From: Emticicia aquatica
GTDB taxonomy: Bacteria > Bacteroidota > Bacteroidia > Cytophagales > Spirosomataceae
Assembly (NCBI RefSeq): GCF_923079645.1
Contig: NZ_CAKLPY010000001.1
Location: 310,001 to 374,000, forward strand
Direction: 5' to 3'
DNA: 64,000 nt
The notes under the pieces were generated by a model, which did not search any database, was not told the DNA's origin, and saw only the letters and a program-made list of their open reading frames with translations. A program made the translations under genes and the position numbers. This document shows, piece after piece, positions 1 through 9,078 of this stretch (its first letter is position 1; each line of letters starts with the position of its first letter).

Positions 1-267
1 AATGTCAATTCCGCCATAAATTTCCACAGTTTTTTCAACCAAGTTTTTTAATTGAGCCATTTCGCCAGTGTGAGCCGCAATGCCAATACATTCGCCACCT
101 TCAGCACATATTTCTTTTGCCAATTCGTCTAAATCGGCTTGTTTTCTACTACTAATAACAACTTTTGCTCCATAAGCTGCAAAAATACGGGCAATTGCTT
201 CTCCAATACCTTTACTTGCACCCGTAATTACGGCTACTTTTCCTGTTAAATCGAATACGTTTTTCAT
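1..267 (-). CDS. SDR-family oxidoreductase, N-terminal part (runs off left edge)
   Basis: About 89 residues are visible, starting MKNVFDLTGK at the ATG whose complement is 265-267. The Rossmann nucleotide-binding motif TGASKGIG is clear at about residues 15-22, followed by a basic cluster (SSRK) that often goes with NADP preference. The catalytic Ser-Tyr-Lys lies beyond the window edge. It is transcribed in the same direction as the neighbouring SDR at 322-1074, with a gap of about 54 bases, so the two probably form one transcript. The substrate cannot be told from sequence. Confidence 0.88.
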   Translation of the reverse strand, partial: MKNVFDLTGKVAVITGASKGIGEAIARIFAAYGAKVVISSRKQADLDELAKEICAEGGECIGIAAHTGEMAQLKNLVEKTVEIYGGIDI

Positions 268-321
268 AAATTATATACCTTCAAAAGGATATTTTTTTAA
301 TAATTAGAAATAGGAGTAAGG

Positions 322-1074
322 TTATTGCAAAATCAACCCACCGTCCAAAATTACACTTTGACCAGTGATAAAAGATGCTTCATCTGCCGCCAAATATAAG
401 ATTGCACTCGCAATTTCTTCGGGTTTTCCAAAACGTTTCATTGGTGTTGCGTGTTGAAGAGCTTCCATGTAGGCATCGTCAGTATCAGCTCCTTCAAGCA
501 TTGGCGTTTGAGTAAAACCTGGACAAACCGCATTGATGCGAATGCCATATTTTGCGTACTCAATACCAGCAGTTTTGGTCATGCCAACAACCGCATGTTT
601 ACTAGCCGAATAAGCAATATGACCAACCATTCCTAAATGACCTGCAACAGATGCAATATTAACGATATTTCCGCTGCGTTGGGTGATGAAATGTTTCAAG
701 GCCACTTTCATGCAGTTCCATAATCCTTTAACATTAACATTGATTACTTTATCAAAGTCTTCTTCTGGATATTTGTCGGTTCGTATGCGTGGCCCAAGAA
801 TTCCCGCAGAATTCACCAAAATATCAAATCGCCCTAAACGAGTAATTGTTTGTTCAATCATTCGTTCAACATCGTCGAGGTCGGTAACATTTACTCGTAT
901 AAAAGTTGCTTCTCCGCCAGTTTTCTCAATTTCCTCAACGAGGTCGTCGCCCATTTTTTCAGATAAGTCGGCAATCATCACTTTTGCACCTTCTTTGGCA
1001 AACATAATTGCGGCCGCTTTGCCGATACCAGAGTTTCCACCAGTAATTATTACTACTTTGTCTTTAAATCTCAT
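322..1074 (-). CDS. SDR-family NAD(P)-dependent oxidoreductase
   Basis: A complete classical short-chain dehydrogenase of 250 residues, the usual family length. The cofactor motif TGGNSGIG is at residues 11-18, and an acidic residue after beta-2 (IADLS) suggests NAD preference. The LVNSAG segment is near residue 86, and the catalytic Ser142, Tyr155 and Lys159 (YSASK) are present. The C-terminus has the usual 'ASFITGQSVILDGG' ending. It lies immediately upstream of a second SDR on the same strand. FabG-like folds are shared by many enzymes, so only the class can be assigned. Confidence 0.93.
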   Translation of the reverse strand: MRFKDKVVIITGGNSGIGKAAAIMFAKEGAKVMIADLSEKMGDDLVEEIEKTGGEATFIRVNVTDLDDVERMIEQTITRLGRFDILVNSAGILGPRIRTDKYPEEDFDKVINVNVKGLWNCMKVALKHFITQRSGNIVNIASVAGHLGMVGHIAYSASKHAVVGMTKTAGIEYAKYGIRINAVCPGFTQTPMLEGADTDDAYMEALQHATPMKRFGKPEEIASAILYLAADEASFITGQSVILDGGLILQ

Positions 1075-1084
1075 AGGTTGAATA

Positions 1085-1468
1085 TTATTTGGTTTTTAGA
1101 ATTTTATAGATGAAGAATAGAGGATAAATCATTAAAAAAAGGTTAGGAAGCCACCATGTTATGTCGAAATCTTTCCGAATAATCCAAAAAGAAATAGCTT
1201 GTAACCCTGAGCAAAATGTTAGTACTAAAGAAATTAAAGCTATTTTCTCCCACGAACTATTTTGTTTTTTCCATAAATATAAACTTAAAATACCTGTAAT
1301 TGAAACAAAAATATCAAGCCAAAAAAAACTCCAATTCCATGCTACTAAAAGCTGATTGGTGTAATCTTGATAAAGATATTCGTCAGGGATTAACCCTAGT
1401 AAGGTAATTAACCAATAAATTATGAAACCAATATCTGTAATTAAGAAAAAATACTTTAGCGTTTTCAT
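1085..1468 (-). CDS. Small four-helix membrane protein (YvaD/DUF5360-like)
   Basis: A 127-residue protein made almost entirely of hydrophobic helices: about four transmembrane segments near residues 6-26, 42-65, 75-95 and 103-123. The layout recalls the YvaD/DUF5360 membrane proteins of Firmicutes, but this is a resemblance from memory and not a search result. Its ATG overlaps the stop of the upstream methyltransferase in a TAATG junction, which implies translational coupling. No function can be given. Confidence 0.75.
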   Translation of the reverse strand: MKTLKYFFLITDIGFIIYWLITLLGLIPDEYLYQDYTNQLLVAWNWSFFWLDIFVSITGILSLYLWKKQNSSWEKIALISLVLTFCSGLQAISFWIIRKDFDITWWLPNLFLMIYPLFFIYKILKTK

Positions 1469-2238
1469 TATTTCTTCTCACAAAAATATACGATTTCTTC
1501 ACTTGGTAATGAATATCGTTTTACTAATTCTTTTGGCATTTTCATTACAAAATCATCTTCCGTAACTTTAAAACCAGCTTTTTCTAACTCACGCCCATAA
1601 TCTCTGCCGAAAAGACGAAGGTGGTCATTTTGCCAAAAAATTCTTTCACGTTCACGTGGGTCAGTGATGCTTGGGTCTTCAAAAGTATGTGCTTTTGTCC
1701 AATCTTGCGGCGATTGAATAATTGCCCAACCGTTTGGTTTCAAAACTCGGTAAAGTTCTGACATCGCTCGGTGATAATCGTCAACGTGTTCCATTACGTG
1801 GTTACAAATGGCAACGTCAAACGTATTGGCTTCAAATGGAATATCATGAATATCCATTTTTACTTTTGCCAACGGCGATTCGATATCGGCAGTTATATAT
1901 TCTAGATTTTTCATTCCCTCAAAACGGTCAATGAAACAATATTCTGGTGCAACATGCAAGACTTTTAGATTTGTTGCTGTAAAAAAATTGGTTCTTTCCT
2001 TTAAATACAGAGCCATTAATCGGTGGCGTTCGAGAGCTAAACAATTAGGACAAAGTGCATTCGGGCGAGAAATCAAACGCCCATAAGGCATAAATTTAGT
2101 CAATTTTGCATCACAAACTGGACATTCAACATTGTTTCCTTTCAAGAAAAAAGTATAGATTTTTAGCGGTATATGGCTAAAGAGTTGCAAATATTTTCTA
2201 GGAATAAATCGGAGTAAAAAACTAATAATTTTGCCCAT
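1468..2238 (-). CDS. Class I SAM-dependent methyltransferase with N-terminal four-cysteine site
   Basis: A 256-residue protein. The N-terminus has an amphipathic/hydrophobic stretch (about 1-34) and then two cysteine pairs, C39/C42 and C63/C66 (CPVC and CPNC), which look like a zinc-binding knuckle. From about residue 90 a Methyltransf_11 domain follows: 'VLHVAPE' as a motif I variant, then 'HVMEHVDDYHRAMSELYRVL' and 'KPNGWAIIQSP'. Because 'APE' replaces the usual glycine-rich GxGxG loop, SAM binding is inferred from the overall pattern. The substrate is unknown; the gene is coupled to the small membrane protein downstream. Confidence 0.82.
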   Translation of the reverse strand: MGKIISFLLRFIPRKYLQLFSHIPLKIYTFFLKGNNVECPVCDAKLTKFMPYGRLISRPNALCPNCLALERHRLMALYLKERTNFFTATNLKVLHVAPEYCFIDRFEGMKNLEYITADIESPLAKVKMDIHDIPFEANTFDVAICNHVMEHVDDYHRAMSELYRVLKPNGWAIIQSPQDWTKAHTFEDPSITDPRERERIFWQNDHLRLFGRDYGRELEKAGFKVTEDDFVMKMPKELVKRYSLPSEEIVYFCEKK

Positions 2239-2390
2239 TTTGGTAAGTGCTGAGTTACGAGTGTTGAGTTATGAGTGTTGTACGATGCCCATAATTCTTT
2301 ACTGATAATTGATAATTGTTGAAACTTTGCTCCAAAATTAGTTATTTTTGTTGTTAGATTTAACACCAATAACAATAAAGATTCAAGAAC

Positions 2391-2750
2391 ATGGAAGTTA
2401 AAAAACAAAAACCACCTGGAAAAAAGATGTTAAAAAGAATGAGTCTTTACACAAAATGGTTACTTTCTGCTGTTGGAGGCTTGGCTTTAATAGGTTTTGG
2501 GCTAAGCGTTTTTAGTGAAGCTGCCAACTTGAAACACACTAATGCTCCATTTTTAAGATGGTTTCTGCTCGGAAGCTATAGCCTAATTATGATTAATGGC
2601 GGATTGTGTGTATTCGGTCAAGCAATTATTTTCAAAGTAAGAATGGAACACAAAAAACTTATCAAGAAAGCTTTGAAAGAACGTGACAAAAAAAGAACAC
2701 GAAAATTGACAATAACCAAACTTGATAGCACTAAATCAGAAGAAAACTGA
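2391..2750 (+). CDS. Small two-helix membrane protein of unknown function
   Basis: A 119-residue protein with a basic N-terminus (residues 1-23), a first membrane helix at about 24-44, a second at about 57-79, and a long, highly charged Lys/Arg-rich C-terminal tail. The gene is divergent from the methyltransferase gene at 1468-2238 and is followed at once by a strong hairpin terminator. I do not recognise a family. The shape suggests an inner-membrane protein with its basic tail in the cytoplasm. Confidence 0.72.
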   Translation: MEVKKQKPPGKKMLKRMSLYTKWLLSAVGGLALIGFGLSVFSEAANLKHTNAPFLRWFLLGSYSLIMINGGLCVFGQAIIFKVRMEHKKLIKKALKERDKKRTRKLTITKLDSTKSEEN

Positions 2751-2793
2751 CCAAATTAAATGTTTTTTTATCAGTAATTTTGGTCAGTTTTCT
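2742..2793 (+). terminator. Intrinsic terminator after the two-helix membrane protein
   Basis: Inverted repeat with arms 2742-2758 and 2775-2792, about 17 bp with one bulge, loop 2759-2774. The stop codon lies inside the left arm. The right arm ends in a T-rich stretch. Confidence 0.75.
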
Positions 2794-2963
2794 TTAGTGA
2801 TTTTACTAAGTATTTTTTACTATCGTATATTTAAAGCATATGATATTGTAAAAGATTGATTATCAAGATCTTTCAATGTAAATTTTTCTGCGTGTACACT
2901 TGCAAAAAAATGCAATATTTTTAATATGTTTGCATAAACTTGCAACTCGATAAAATAATTTAA

Positions 2964-3836
2964 ATGACGACTGCTATTAATGATGAATCCAGGAAAGATG
3001 GTGTTCATAAACCAAGAAAAATATTAATCTGTATTGATTTAGGTAAATATTCGGAAAATATATTGGCCTATTCTTTTTTGGTAACTCAAGCAATTTACTG
3101 TGAATATGACGTTTTATATTGTTTAGGAAAAAATGAATCTGAAGAAAGTATTGCTGGTAGGGTGGAAGATTTGCATGAAATAATCAAAAATAAATATGCT
3201 AATTTATCCAATGAACAAATAAAATTTATTTTTTCTAAAGAGTTGCCAATTGATGCAATTCGCCAATTGAATCAAGATAATGCGTATAATTGTATAATGG
3301 TTGGAGCTTCAAATCAGGAAAAATCTTGGCAATTAGGAAGCACTTCTCAAGAAATTTTACTCAATATTTCGTCTAGCATACTGATGGTTCCTCCAACCGT
3401 AGAATTGGTAATGCCAAGTAATGTAAGTATTTTGATTGAAAGCCAAGAACAATCTGAAACTGAGAAACTTACCGCTTTTTATAGATATGCTTCTAATTTG
3501 AATATTTTTATCAATTTTATTTTGTTTGCAGCCAACCCCGATGAGTTGATTTCTAACAAAAAAACTATTGAACAATTTCAATCCTTTTTTGACTCTAATT
3601 TTACTTTTTCTTACATCGTACAAGCTCCCAAAACCTTTTTTAATTTCTTTCAATTCCTAATCGAAACCTATTGCAATGCGGCTGTGGTAATTTGGAACGA
3701 ACAATCTAGCTTTTATCAAGCATTTTTAGAAGAAAAACCATTGCAATTTCCTTGCAATCCCAATATTCCAATCTTTTTTTCTAAACTAAGTGAGCCAATT
3801 GAAAATGCCGATAAATCATTAATACCATTATTATAA
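2964..3836 (+). CDS. Universal stress protein (UspA-like), tandem-domain
   Basis: A 290-residue cytoplasmic protein consistent with two UspA-like halves. The first half begins 'KILICIDLGKYSENILAYSF' at about residue 18 and ends with 'GASNQEKSWQLGSTSQEIL', which resembles the nucleotide-binding G-x2-G-x9-G-S/T pattern, followed by 'SSILMVPP'. The second half (about 155-290) is diverged and has no obvious nucleotide loop, so it may be only structural. A monocistronic gene with its own terminator. The role is presumably stress response; the ligand is unknown. Confidence 0.75.
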   Translation: MTTAINDESRKDGVHKPRKILICIDLGKYSENILAYSFLVTQAIYCEYDVLYCLGKNESEESIAGRVEDLHEIIKNKYANLSNEQIKFIFSKELPIDAIRQLNQDNAYNCIMVGASNQEKSWQLGSTSQEILLNISSSILMVPPTVELVMPSNVSILIESQEQSETEKLTAFYRYASNLNIFINFILFAANPDELISNKKTIEQFQSFFDSNFTFSYIVQAPKTFFNFFQFLIETYCNAAVVIWNEQSSFYQAFLEEKPLQFPCNPNIPIFFSKLSEPIENADKSLIPLL

Positions 3837-3837
3837 C

Positions 3838-3870
3838 AAAAAAGAGACACTTTATCGGTGTCTCTTTTTT
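3838..3870. terminator. Bidirectional intrinsic terminator
   Basis: A perfect 13-bp inverted repeat: left arm 3838-3850 (A-run then gagacac), loop 3851-3857, right arm 3858-3870 (gtgtctc then T-run). Because it has A-run and T-run on opposite sides it can serve both the stress-protein gene and the convergent small gene at 3889-4032. Confidence 0.9.
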
Positions 3871-3888
3871 GTTACTTATTTGCAGAAA

Positions 3889-4032
3889 TTATTTAGCAAA
3901 TTCAGCTTTTAATTCTTCGATATCAACTCGCTTAACATCTAATTTTCTTGACAAACGCTTGATTGTCGCAATTCTATTTTTAGCTATTGCTTGGTTTCTT
4001 TTCGCTTTACGCTTTAACTGTGTTACTGCCAT
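3889..4032 (-). CDS. Small highly basic conserved-looking protein (47 aa)
   Basis: A 47-residue ORF starting MAVTQLKRKAKRNQAIAK and ending AEFAK. Fifteen of the 47 residues are Lys or Arg, mostly in the first 35 positions; the last third is acidic/amphipathic (VDIEELKAEF). I recall similar short basic proteins in other Bacteroidota, but cannot confirm this here. It ends 18 bases before a bidirectional terminator, which supports a real gene. Binding to RNA or the ribosome would fit its composition but is inference only. Confidence 0.65.
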   Translation of the reverse strand: MAVTQLKRKAKRNQAIAKNRIATIKRLSRKLDVKRVDIEELKAEFAK

Positions 4033-4283
4033 TGTTTTATGTATTTTAAACCCCAAAACCCATTAACCAATGGAGGATTAGAGCATAGTAAAAAATTTTT
4101 TGGAATAATGAAACCCTGTTTTTTGAGGGCTTGGGGCAAAATTAGGGTGCAAACTTACGAAAATCAATTAACATTTAATAATTAACAATGACTTTTTTAC
4201 GCTAATTTTGTAGCAAATCTAATAGTAATACTTAAAAGCAACGTTTTTTGAGTGAAGATGACCAAAAAACAGAATAAAATACG

Positions 4284-5645
4284 ATGAGTAAACCAAGTTT
4301 AGCAAGAGGAACACGAGATTTTGGTCCGTCAGTGATGGTCAAACGCAATTATATTTTTGATACAATCAAACGTACTTTCCAAAAATTCGGCTTTCAGCCA
4401 ATCGAAACACCAACAATTGAAAACCTTTCGGTTTTGATGGGGAAATATGGTGATGAAGGAGACCAACTTCTTTTTAAAATCTTAAATTCGGGTGATTTCT
4501 CTAAAGATTTAACTCAAAAAGACCTCGATGAAGGAGCAAAAAAGCTGACACACAAAATTTCCGAAAAAGGCCTTCGCTATGACTTAACTGTTCCTTTTGC
4601 ACGTTTTGTGGTAATGAATCGCAATGACTTGGTGATGCCATTCAAGCGTTATCAAATTCAACCAGTTTGGCGTGCCGACCGTCCGCAAAAAGGGCGTTAT
4701 CGTGAATTTTATCAATGCGATGCCGATGTAGTAGGTACAGACTCTTTGATTTGTGAGGCCGAAATTGTGTTGATGTTACAAGAAATTTTACAAAATTTAG
4801 GCATTCAAAATTTTACGATTAAAATAAATAATAGAAAGATTTTATCAGGAATTGCCGAAGTAATCGGTGTGAAAGGTAGCGAAGTACCACTTACAGTTGC
4901 TATCGATAAATTAGATAAAATTGGGAAAGATAAAGTTGAAGATGAATTGCGTGAACGTGGTTTTTCGGAAGAATCAATTGAAAAATTACAGCCAATTTTT
5001 GAAATACAAGGAGCTGATAATCAGGTATTTGAGAAATTAAAAGCATGGTTGAAAGAATCAGAAACAGGTTTGAAAGGAATTGAAGAATTAGAGAAAGTTT
5101 GGTCTTTAGTAGAAAGTTTTGGATTAGATAATTCCAAGATACAACTTGATATTACACTCGCTCGTGGTCTTAGCTATTACACAGGAGCAATTTTTGAAGT
5201 AAAAGCCAATGGTGTTCAAATTGGCAGTATTTCGGGTGGTGGACGCTACGATAATTTGACAGGAACTTTCGGAATGCCAGGTCTTTCAGGAGTTGGTATT
5301 TCATTAGGAGTTGACCGAATTTTTGATGTGATGGATGAACTAGGTTTATTTGTTGATAATCAATCTGTTACAACCAAAGTTTTACTTACAAATTTTGATG
5401 AAGAAGCTGAAAAATATTCTTTGCCGATTCTAAAAAAATTGCGTGATGCAGGCATCAATGCCGAAATTTACCCTGAGTCGGGCAAAATAAAAAAACAGTT
5501 TGATTATGCCAATCGCAAGAATATTCCATTCGTAGTCGTTGTTGGTTCGGAAGAAATTCAAACGGGTAAACTTACTTTCAAGGATATGGCTTTAGGCGAA
5601 CAAGAAAAATTAAATTTGGAACAAATTATTGAAAAGCTAAAATAA
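4284..5645 (+). CDS. hisS: Histidine-tRNA ligase
   Basis: A 453-residue class II aminoacyl-tRNA synthetase that charges tRNA-His. It has the N-terminal 'ARGTRDFGP' region and motif 2-type 'RYREFYQCDADVVG'. The HisRS-specific boxes 'LRYDLTVPFARFV' (HisA-like) and 'LARGLSYYTGAIFE' (active-site histidine pocket) are also present, with a C-terminal anticodon-binding domain from about residue 360 (VLLTNFDEEA...). Length is in the normal range for the bacterial enzyme. mltG follows after only 6 bases, so the two are very likely cotranscribed. Confidence 0.97.
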   Translation: MSKPSLARGTRDFGPSVMVKRNYIFDTIKRTFQKFGFQPIETPTIENLSVLMGKYGDEGDQLLFKILNSGDFSKDLTQKDLDEGAKKLTHKISEKGLRYDLTVPFARFVVMNRNDLVMPFKRYQIQPVWRADRPQKGRYREFYQCDADVVGTDSLICEAEIVLMLQEILQNLGIQNFTIKINNRKILSGIAEVIGVKGSEVPLTVAIDKLDKIGKDKVEDELRERGFSEESIEKLQPIFEIQGADNQVFEKLKAWLKESETGLKGIEELEKVWSLVESFGLDNSKIQLDITLARGLSYYTGAIFEVKANGVQIGSISGGGRYDNLTGTFGMPGLSGVGISLGVDRIFDVMDELGLFVDNQSVTTKVLLTNFDEEAEKYSLPILKKLRDAGINAEIYPESGKIKKQFDYANRKNIPFVVVVGSEEIQTGKLTFKDMALGEQEKLNLEQIIEKLK

Positions 5646-5651
5646 AAATTC

Positions 5652-6689
5652 ATGTTAAAAAATCGAAAATTTATCGCCTACGCATTGGTCATTACGACTA
5701 CTGTTGCCGCAACGTTATCATTCTATTTTTGGCAAGTTGCCAACAGTGCTAATTTGAATGTTGAAGGCAAAAAAGACTTTGTTTTGTACATTCCAACGGG
5801 TGGAACTTATAAAAATGTGGTTGATTCTTTGCATAAATACAAAGTTATTAATGATGAAATTTCTTTCCAATTTTTATCAAAATGGATGAATTACCCCGAA
5901 AAAGTGAGAGCAGGTCGTTACTTAATCAAACCAAATTCGGGTAATCGTGAAGTGATTTCTCGGTTGCGTCGTGGCGAACAAGATGAAGTGCGTTTGACAT
6001 TTAATAATGTTCGTTTAAAATCAGACTTGATTAAGAAAATGGGAGGAAGGTTTGAATTTAAAACCGAAGAGCTCGTTGAACTTTTGCGTAATGCAGAAGC
6101 TTGCCAAAAATATGGTTTCGATACTACAACAATTATGTGCATGTTTTTGCCAAATACATATTTTATCAGATGGACAACCACTCCTGAAAAATTTATGGCA
6201 AGAATGAATGACGAATATAAAAAATATTGGACTGCCGAACGTTTACAACAAGCACAAGCTATTAGCATGACGCCTGTTCAGGTGGCAGTTTTGGCTTCAA
6301 TTGTGCAGTCTGAAACGAATAAAGTTGACGAAATGCCACGCATAGCAGGTGCTTATATCAATCGTTTGGCTGTAAATATGCCACTTGGAGCAGACCCAAC
6401 CGTGAAATTTGCAGTTGGTGATTTTAGCCTTCGACGCATACTTTATAAGCATTTAAGTGTAAATTCACCGTATAATACTTATAAAAATACGGGACTTCCA
6501 CCTGGCCCAATTGCCTTACCTGAGCCAAATGCCTTGAATGCAGTTTTGAATTATGAACACCACAAATATTTGTATTTCTGTGCAAAAGAAGATTTTTCGG
6601 GTTACCATAATTTTGCTGAAACATTCCAAGAACATACCAATAATGCCCGTATTTTTCAGGAGGCTTTAGATAAAGCTAACATAAAATAA
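5652..6689 (+). CDS. mltG: Endolytic murein transglycosylase MltG (YceG-like)
   Basis: A 345-residue inner-membrane protein with one N-terminal membrane helix (about 8-27), a LysM-like segment ('FVLYIPTGGTYKNVVDSL', 43-60), and the YceG catalytic domain. The catalytic glutamate is E221 in 'ASIVQSETNK', and the C-terminal signature 'NTGLPPGPIALPEPNAL' is intact. The enzyme cuts nascent glycan strands near the membrane and so sets glycan chain length. It sits 6 bases after hisS and ends at a terminator. Confidence 0.95.
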   Translation: MLKNRKFIAYALVITTTVAATLSFYFWQVANSANLNVEGKKDFVLYIPTGGTYKNVVDSLHKYKVINDEISFQFLSKWMNYPEKVRAGRYLIKPNSGNREVISRLRRGEQDEVRLTFNNVRLKSDLIKKMGGRFEFKTEELVELLRNAEACQKYGFDTTTIMCMFLPNTYFIRWTTTPEKFMARMNDEYKKYWTAERLQQAQAISMTPVQVAVLASIVQSETNKVDEMPRIAGAYINRLAVNMPLGADPTVKFAVGDFSLRRILYKHLSVNSPYNTYKNTGLPPGPIALPEPNALNAVLNYEHHKYLYFCAKEDFSGYHNFAETFQEHTNNARIFQEALDKANIK

Positions 6690-6707
6690 TACATGCTAAA
6701 AGACAAC

Positions 6708-6745
6708 AAAAAAGCGGAGTAAACGAAAGATTACTTCGCTTTTTT
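6708..6745 (+). terminator. Intrinsic terminator of hisS-mltG
   Basis: Fifteen-bp stem with one G-T pair: left arm 6708-6722, loop 6723-6730, right arm 6731-6745 ending in a run of six T. Confidence 0.88.
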
Positions 6746-6781
6746 GTTAATTTGCACCAACAAACTATAAAAACCTAACGT

Positions 6782-8422
6782 ATGAAATTTGCCTTTAAAT
6801 ACCTCTCTTTGTGTTGTTTTTCGTTGATGTCTTTTGCTGGTTTTTCTCAAAAACAATCGGCCGACCTTATCGTTTATAATGCCGTGGTTTATACAGTTGA
6901 TAACCAATTTGCTACGACAGAAGCTTTTGCAGTGAAAAATGGGAAGTTCTTGCAAACAGGCTCAACAAAAGATATTCTGACAAAATTTAGTGCCAAACAA
7001 CAAGTTGATGCGAAAGGAAAAGCTGTTTTTCCTGGATTTTATGACCCACACAGCCACTTTATGGGGCTTGGACAAATGTTAAGTCAATGTGATTTAGTTG
7101 AAACGGAATCTTACGAAGAAATTGTTGAGCGTTTAAAGAAGTTTGCAATTGAACATCCTGATAATCAGTGGATTATCGGGCGTGGATGGGACCAAAATGA
7201 TTGGAAAAACAAAGAATTTCCGACCAAAGATTTATTAGATAAAGCGTTTCCGAATAAGCCTGTTTTGCTCATGCGTATTGATGGACATGCTATTTTGGTT
7301 AATTCTAAAGCAATTAATTTAGCTAAAATATCGCCTTCCAGTAAAGTTGATGGTGGTTTAGTTGAAGTGAAAAATGGTGCATTGACAGGCATTTTGGTAG
7401 ATAATGCAATGGGTTTAGTAAGAAGAGTATTGCCAAGACCAACTGAAGCTGATAATCGCAAAATGCTTTTGGCGGCTCAAAAGGAGTGTTTTAAATTAGG
7501 TCTAACCACGGTTTCCGATGCAGGTCTTAACCAAGATGACATTGATTTGATCGACAAAATGAACAAAGAAGGCTCAATGAAAATTCGTAATTATGTGATG
7601 GTTTCGTTGGGAATCCGAAATTTAGATTATTTCATCAAAAAAGGAATTTATAAAACTGACCGCTTGAATGTACGTTCATTTAAATTATATGCAGATGGAG
7701 CTTTAGGTTCACGTGGGGCGTGTTTGCTGAAACCATATAGCGATGAAACTACCAAAACTGGATTTCTGTTGCTCAGTGCGGCCGAATTAGAGCGAAGTTT
7801 AACACAAATTTATAATTCAGGTTTTCAAGCAAATACGCATTGTATAGGAGATTCGGCCAATCGTTTAATTTTAGATATTTATGGTAAATTATTACAAACC
7901 AAAAATGACCGTCGTTGGAGAATCGAACATGCACAAGTAGTTGATATACAAGATGTTCCGAAGTTTGGCAAATATTCAATTATCCCTTCAATTCAAGCTA
8001 CACATGCTACATCGGATATGTATTGGGCGGATGAAAGATTGGGTGATGTGCGAGTAAAAACGGCTTATGCGTTCCAAGATTTATTGAAGCAAAATGGCTT
8101 GATTGCCAACGGCAGTGATTTTCCAGTAGAATTTGTCAATCCGTTATACGGTTTTCATTCGGCGGTTGCTCGTCAAGACGCCAAGAATTTTCCTGAAGGA
8201 GGTTTTCAAATGGAAAATGCCTTGACTCGTGAACAAGCCATGCGTGCCATGACAATTTGGAGTGCCTACGCCAATTTCGAGGAAAAAGAACGAGGCAGCA
8301 TTGAAGTTGGTAAAATGGCTGATTTCGTAATTTTAGAAGAAGATTTAATGAAGATTCCGAATGAAAAACTCAGAAATGTGAAGGTTTTGAATACTTTTGT
8401 TGGTGGTGAGAAGGTGTTTTAA
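6782..8422 (+). CDS. Exported amidohydrolase, YtcJ-like (Amidohydro_3)
   Basis: A 546-residue metal-dependent hydrolase with a cleavable signal peptide (hydrophobic core 8-20, probable cleavage after 'SFAGFSQ'). The metal sites typical of the amidohydrolase superfamily are visible: 'DPHSHF' (first HxH) near residue 88, the lysine in 'SFKLYADGALGSRG' that is usually carboxylated, 'QANTHCIGD', 'RIEHAQ', and the metal aspartate in 'NGSDFPVE'. The C-terminal part completes the small beta-sandwich ('GSIEVGKMADFVIL'). The substrate is unknown; most homologues are only predicted to hydrolyse amides or N-acyl compounds. It stands alone between terminator-bounded neighbours. Confidence 0.9.
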   Translation: MKFAFKYLSLCCFSLMSFAGFSQKQSADLIVYNAVVYTVDNQFATTEAFAVKNGKFLQTGSTKDILTKFSAKQQVDAKGKAVFPGFYDPHSHFMGLGQMLSQCDLVETESYEEIVERLKKFAIEHPDNQWIIGRGWDQNDWKNKEFPTKDLLDKAFPNKPVLLMRIDGHAILVNSKAINLAKISPSSKVDGGLVEVKNGALTGILVDNAMGLVRRVLPRPTEADNRKMLLAAQKECFKLGLTTVSDAGLNQDDIDLIDKMNKEGSMKIRNYVMVSLGIRNLDYFIKKGIYKTDRLNVRSFKLYADGALGSRGACLLKPYSDETTKTGFLLLSAAELERSLTQIYNSGFQANTHCIGDSANRLILDIYGKLLQTKNDRRWRIEHAQVVDIQDVPKFGKYSIIPSIQATHATSDMYWADERLGDVRVKTAYAFQDLLKQNGLIANGSDFPVEFVNPLYGFHSAVARQDAKNFPEGGFQMENALTREQAMRAMTIWSAYANFEEKERGSIEVGKMADFVILEEDLMKIPNEKLRNVKVLNTFVGGEKVF

Positions 8423-8571
8423 TAAATAAAGGTTCACATTGCTATCTTTTAAAATCATTCTCTTGGTTAAGATGTTTCACAGGATTCTTTACAAAGGATA
8501 AAAGTACAAATGTTAACTTTTTGTTTAGTGAAAACAATTATTTAGTAAAAGTTTAAGCCGTCCATAAAATT

Positions 8572-9063
8572 ATGATAAACATCCTTTTCGTGTGCCTCGG
8601 TAATATTTGTCGTTCGCCAATTGCTGAAGGCACTTTCAGAGAATTAATAAAAAAACGGGGTTTGCAAGACAAAATTTCTTGTGATTCGGCTGGAACGGCT
8701 GGCTATCATATTGGTCAATTGCCCGACCAACGTACCATCAAAAATGCCGAAAAACATGGTATCAAATTGACGCATCGAGGACGGAAACTTTCGACAACCG
8801 ATTTGGATGCTTACGACCATATTGTGGTTATGGACGAAGCGAATTTCAAAGATGTCAATGAATTTTATTACAAAACTAAACATAAAACGCCATCTGCCGA
8901 TAAACTTTTCTTGCTCCGTGACCATGACCCAGAAACACGAGGAATAAAAGAAGTACCAGACCCTTATTATGAATCTGAACCTTTTTTTGAAGAGGTATTT
9001 CAAATTGTGTGGCGAAGCAATGCTACACTTTTAGATTATTTAATCGAAAAACACCAATTATAG
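8572..9063 (+). CDS. Low-molecular-weight protein-tyrosine phosphatase
   Basis: A 163-residue LMW-PTP. The P-loop 'CLGNICRSP' has nucleophile Cys8 and Arg14, and the general-acid aspartate sits in 'VPDPYYES' near residue 129. The length is standard. It removes phosphate from tyrosine residues or acts on small phosphoesters in the cytoplasm. It has no kinase or capsule genes beside it, so a role in polysaccharide control is not supported by context. The gene for a HEAT-like protein follows after about 15 bases. Confidence 0.95.
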   Translation: MINILFVCLGNICRSPIAEGTFRELIKKRGLQDKISCDSAGTAGYHIGQLPDQRTIKNAEKHGIKLTHRGRKLSTTDLDAYDHIVVMDEANFKDVNEFYYKTKHKTPSADKLFLLRDHDPETRGIKEVPDPYYESEPFFEEVFQIVWRSNATLLDYLIEKHQL

Positions 9064-9078
9064 AAACCGATGTGAGTG

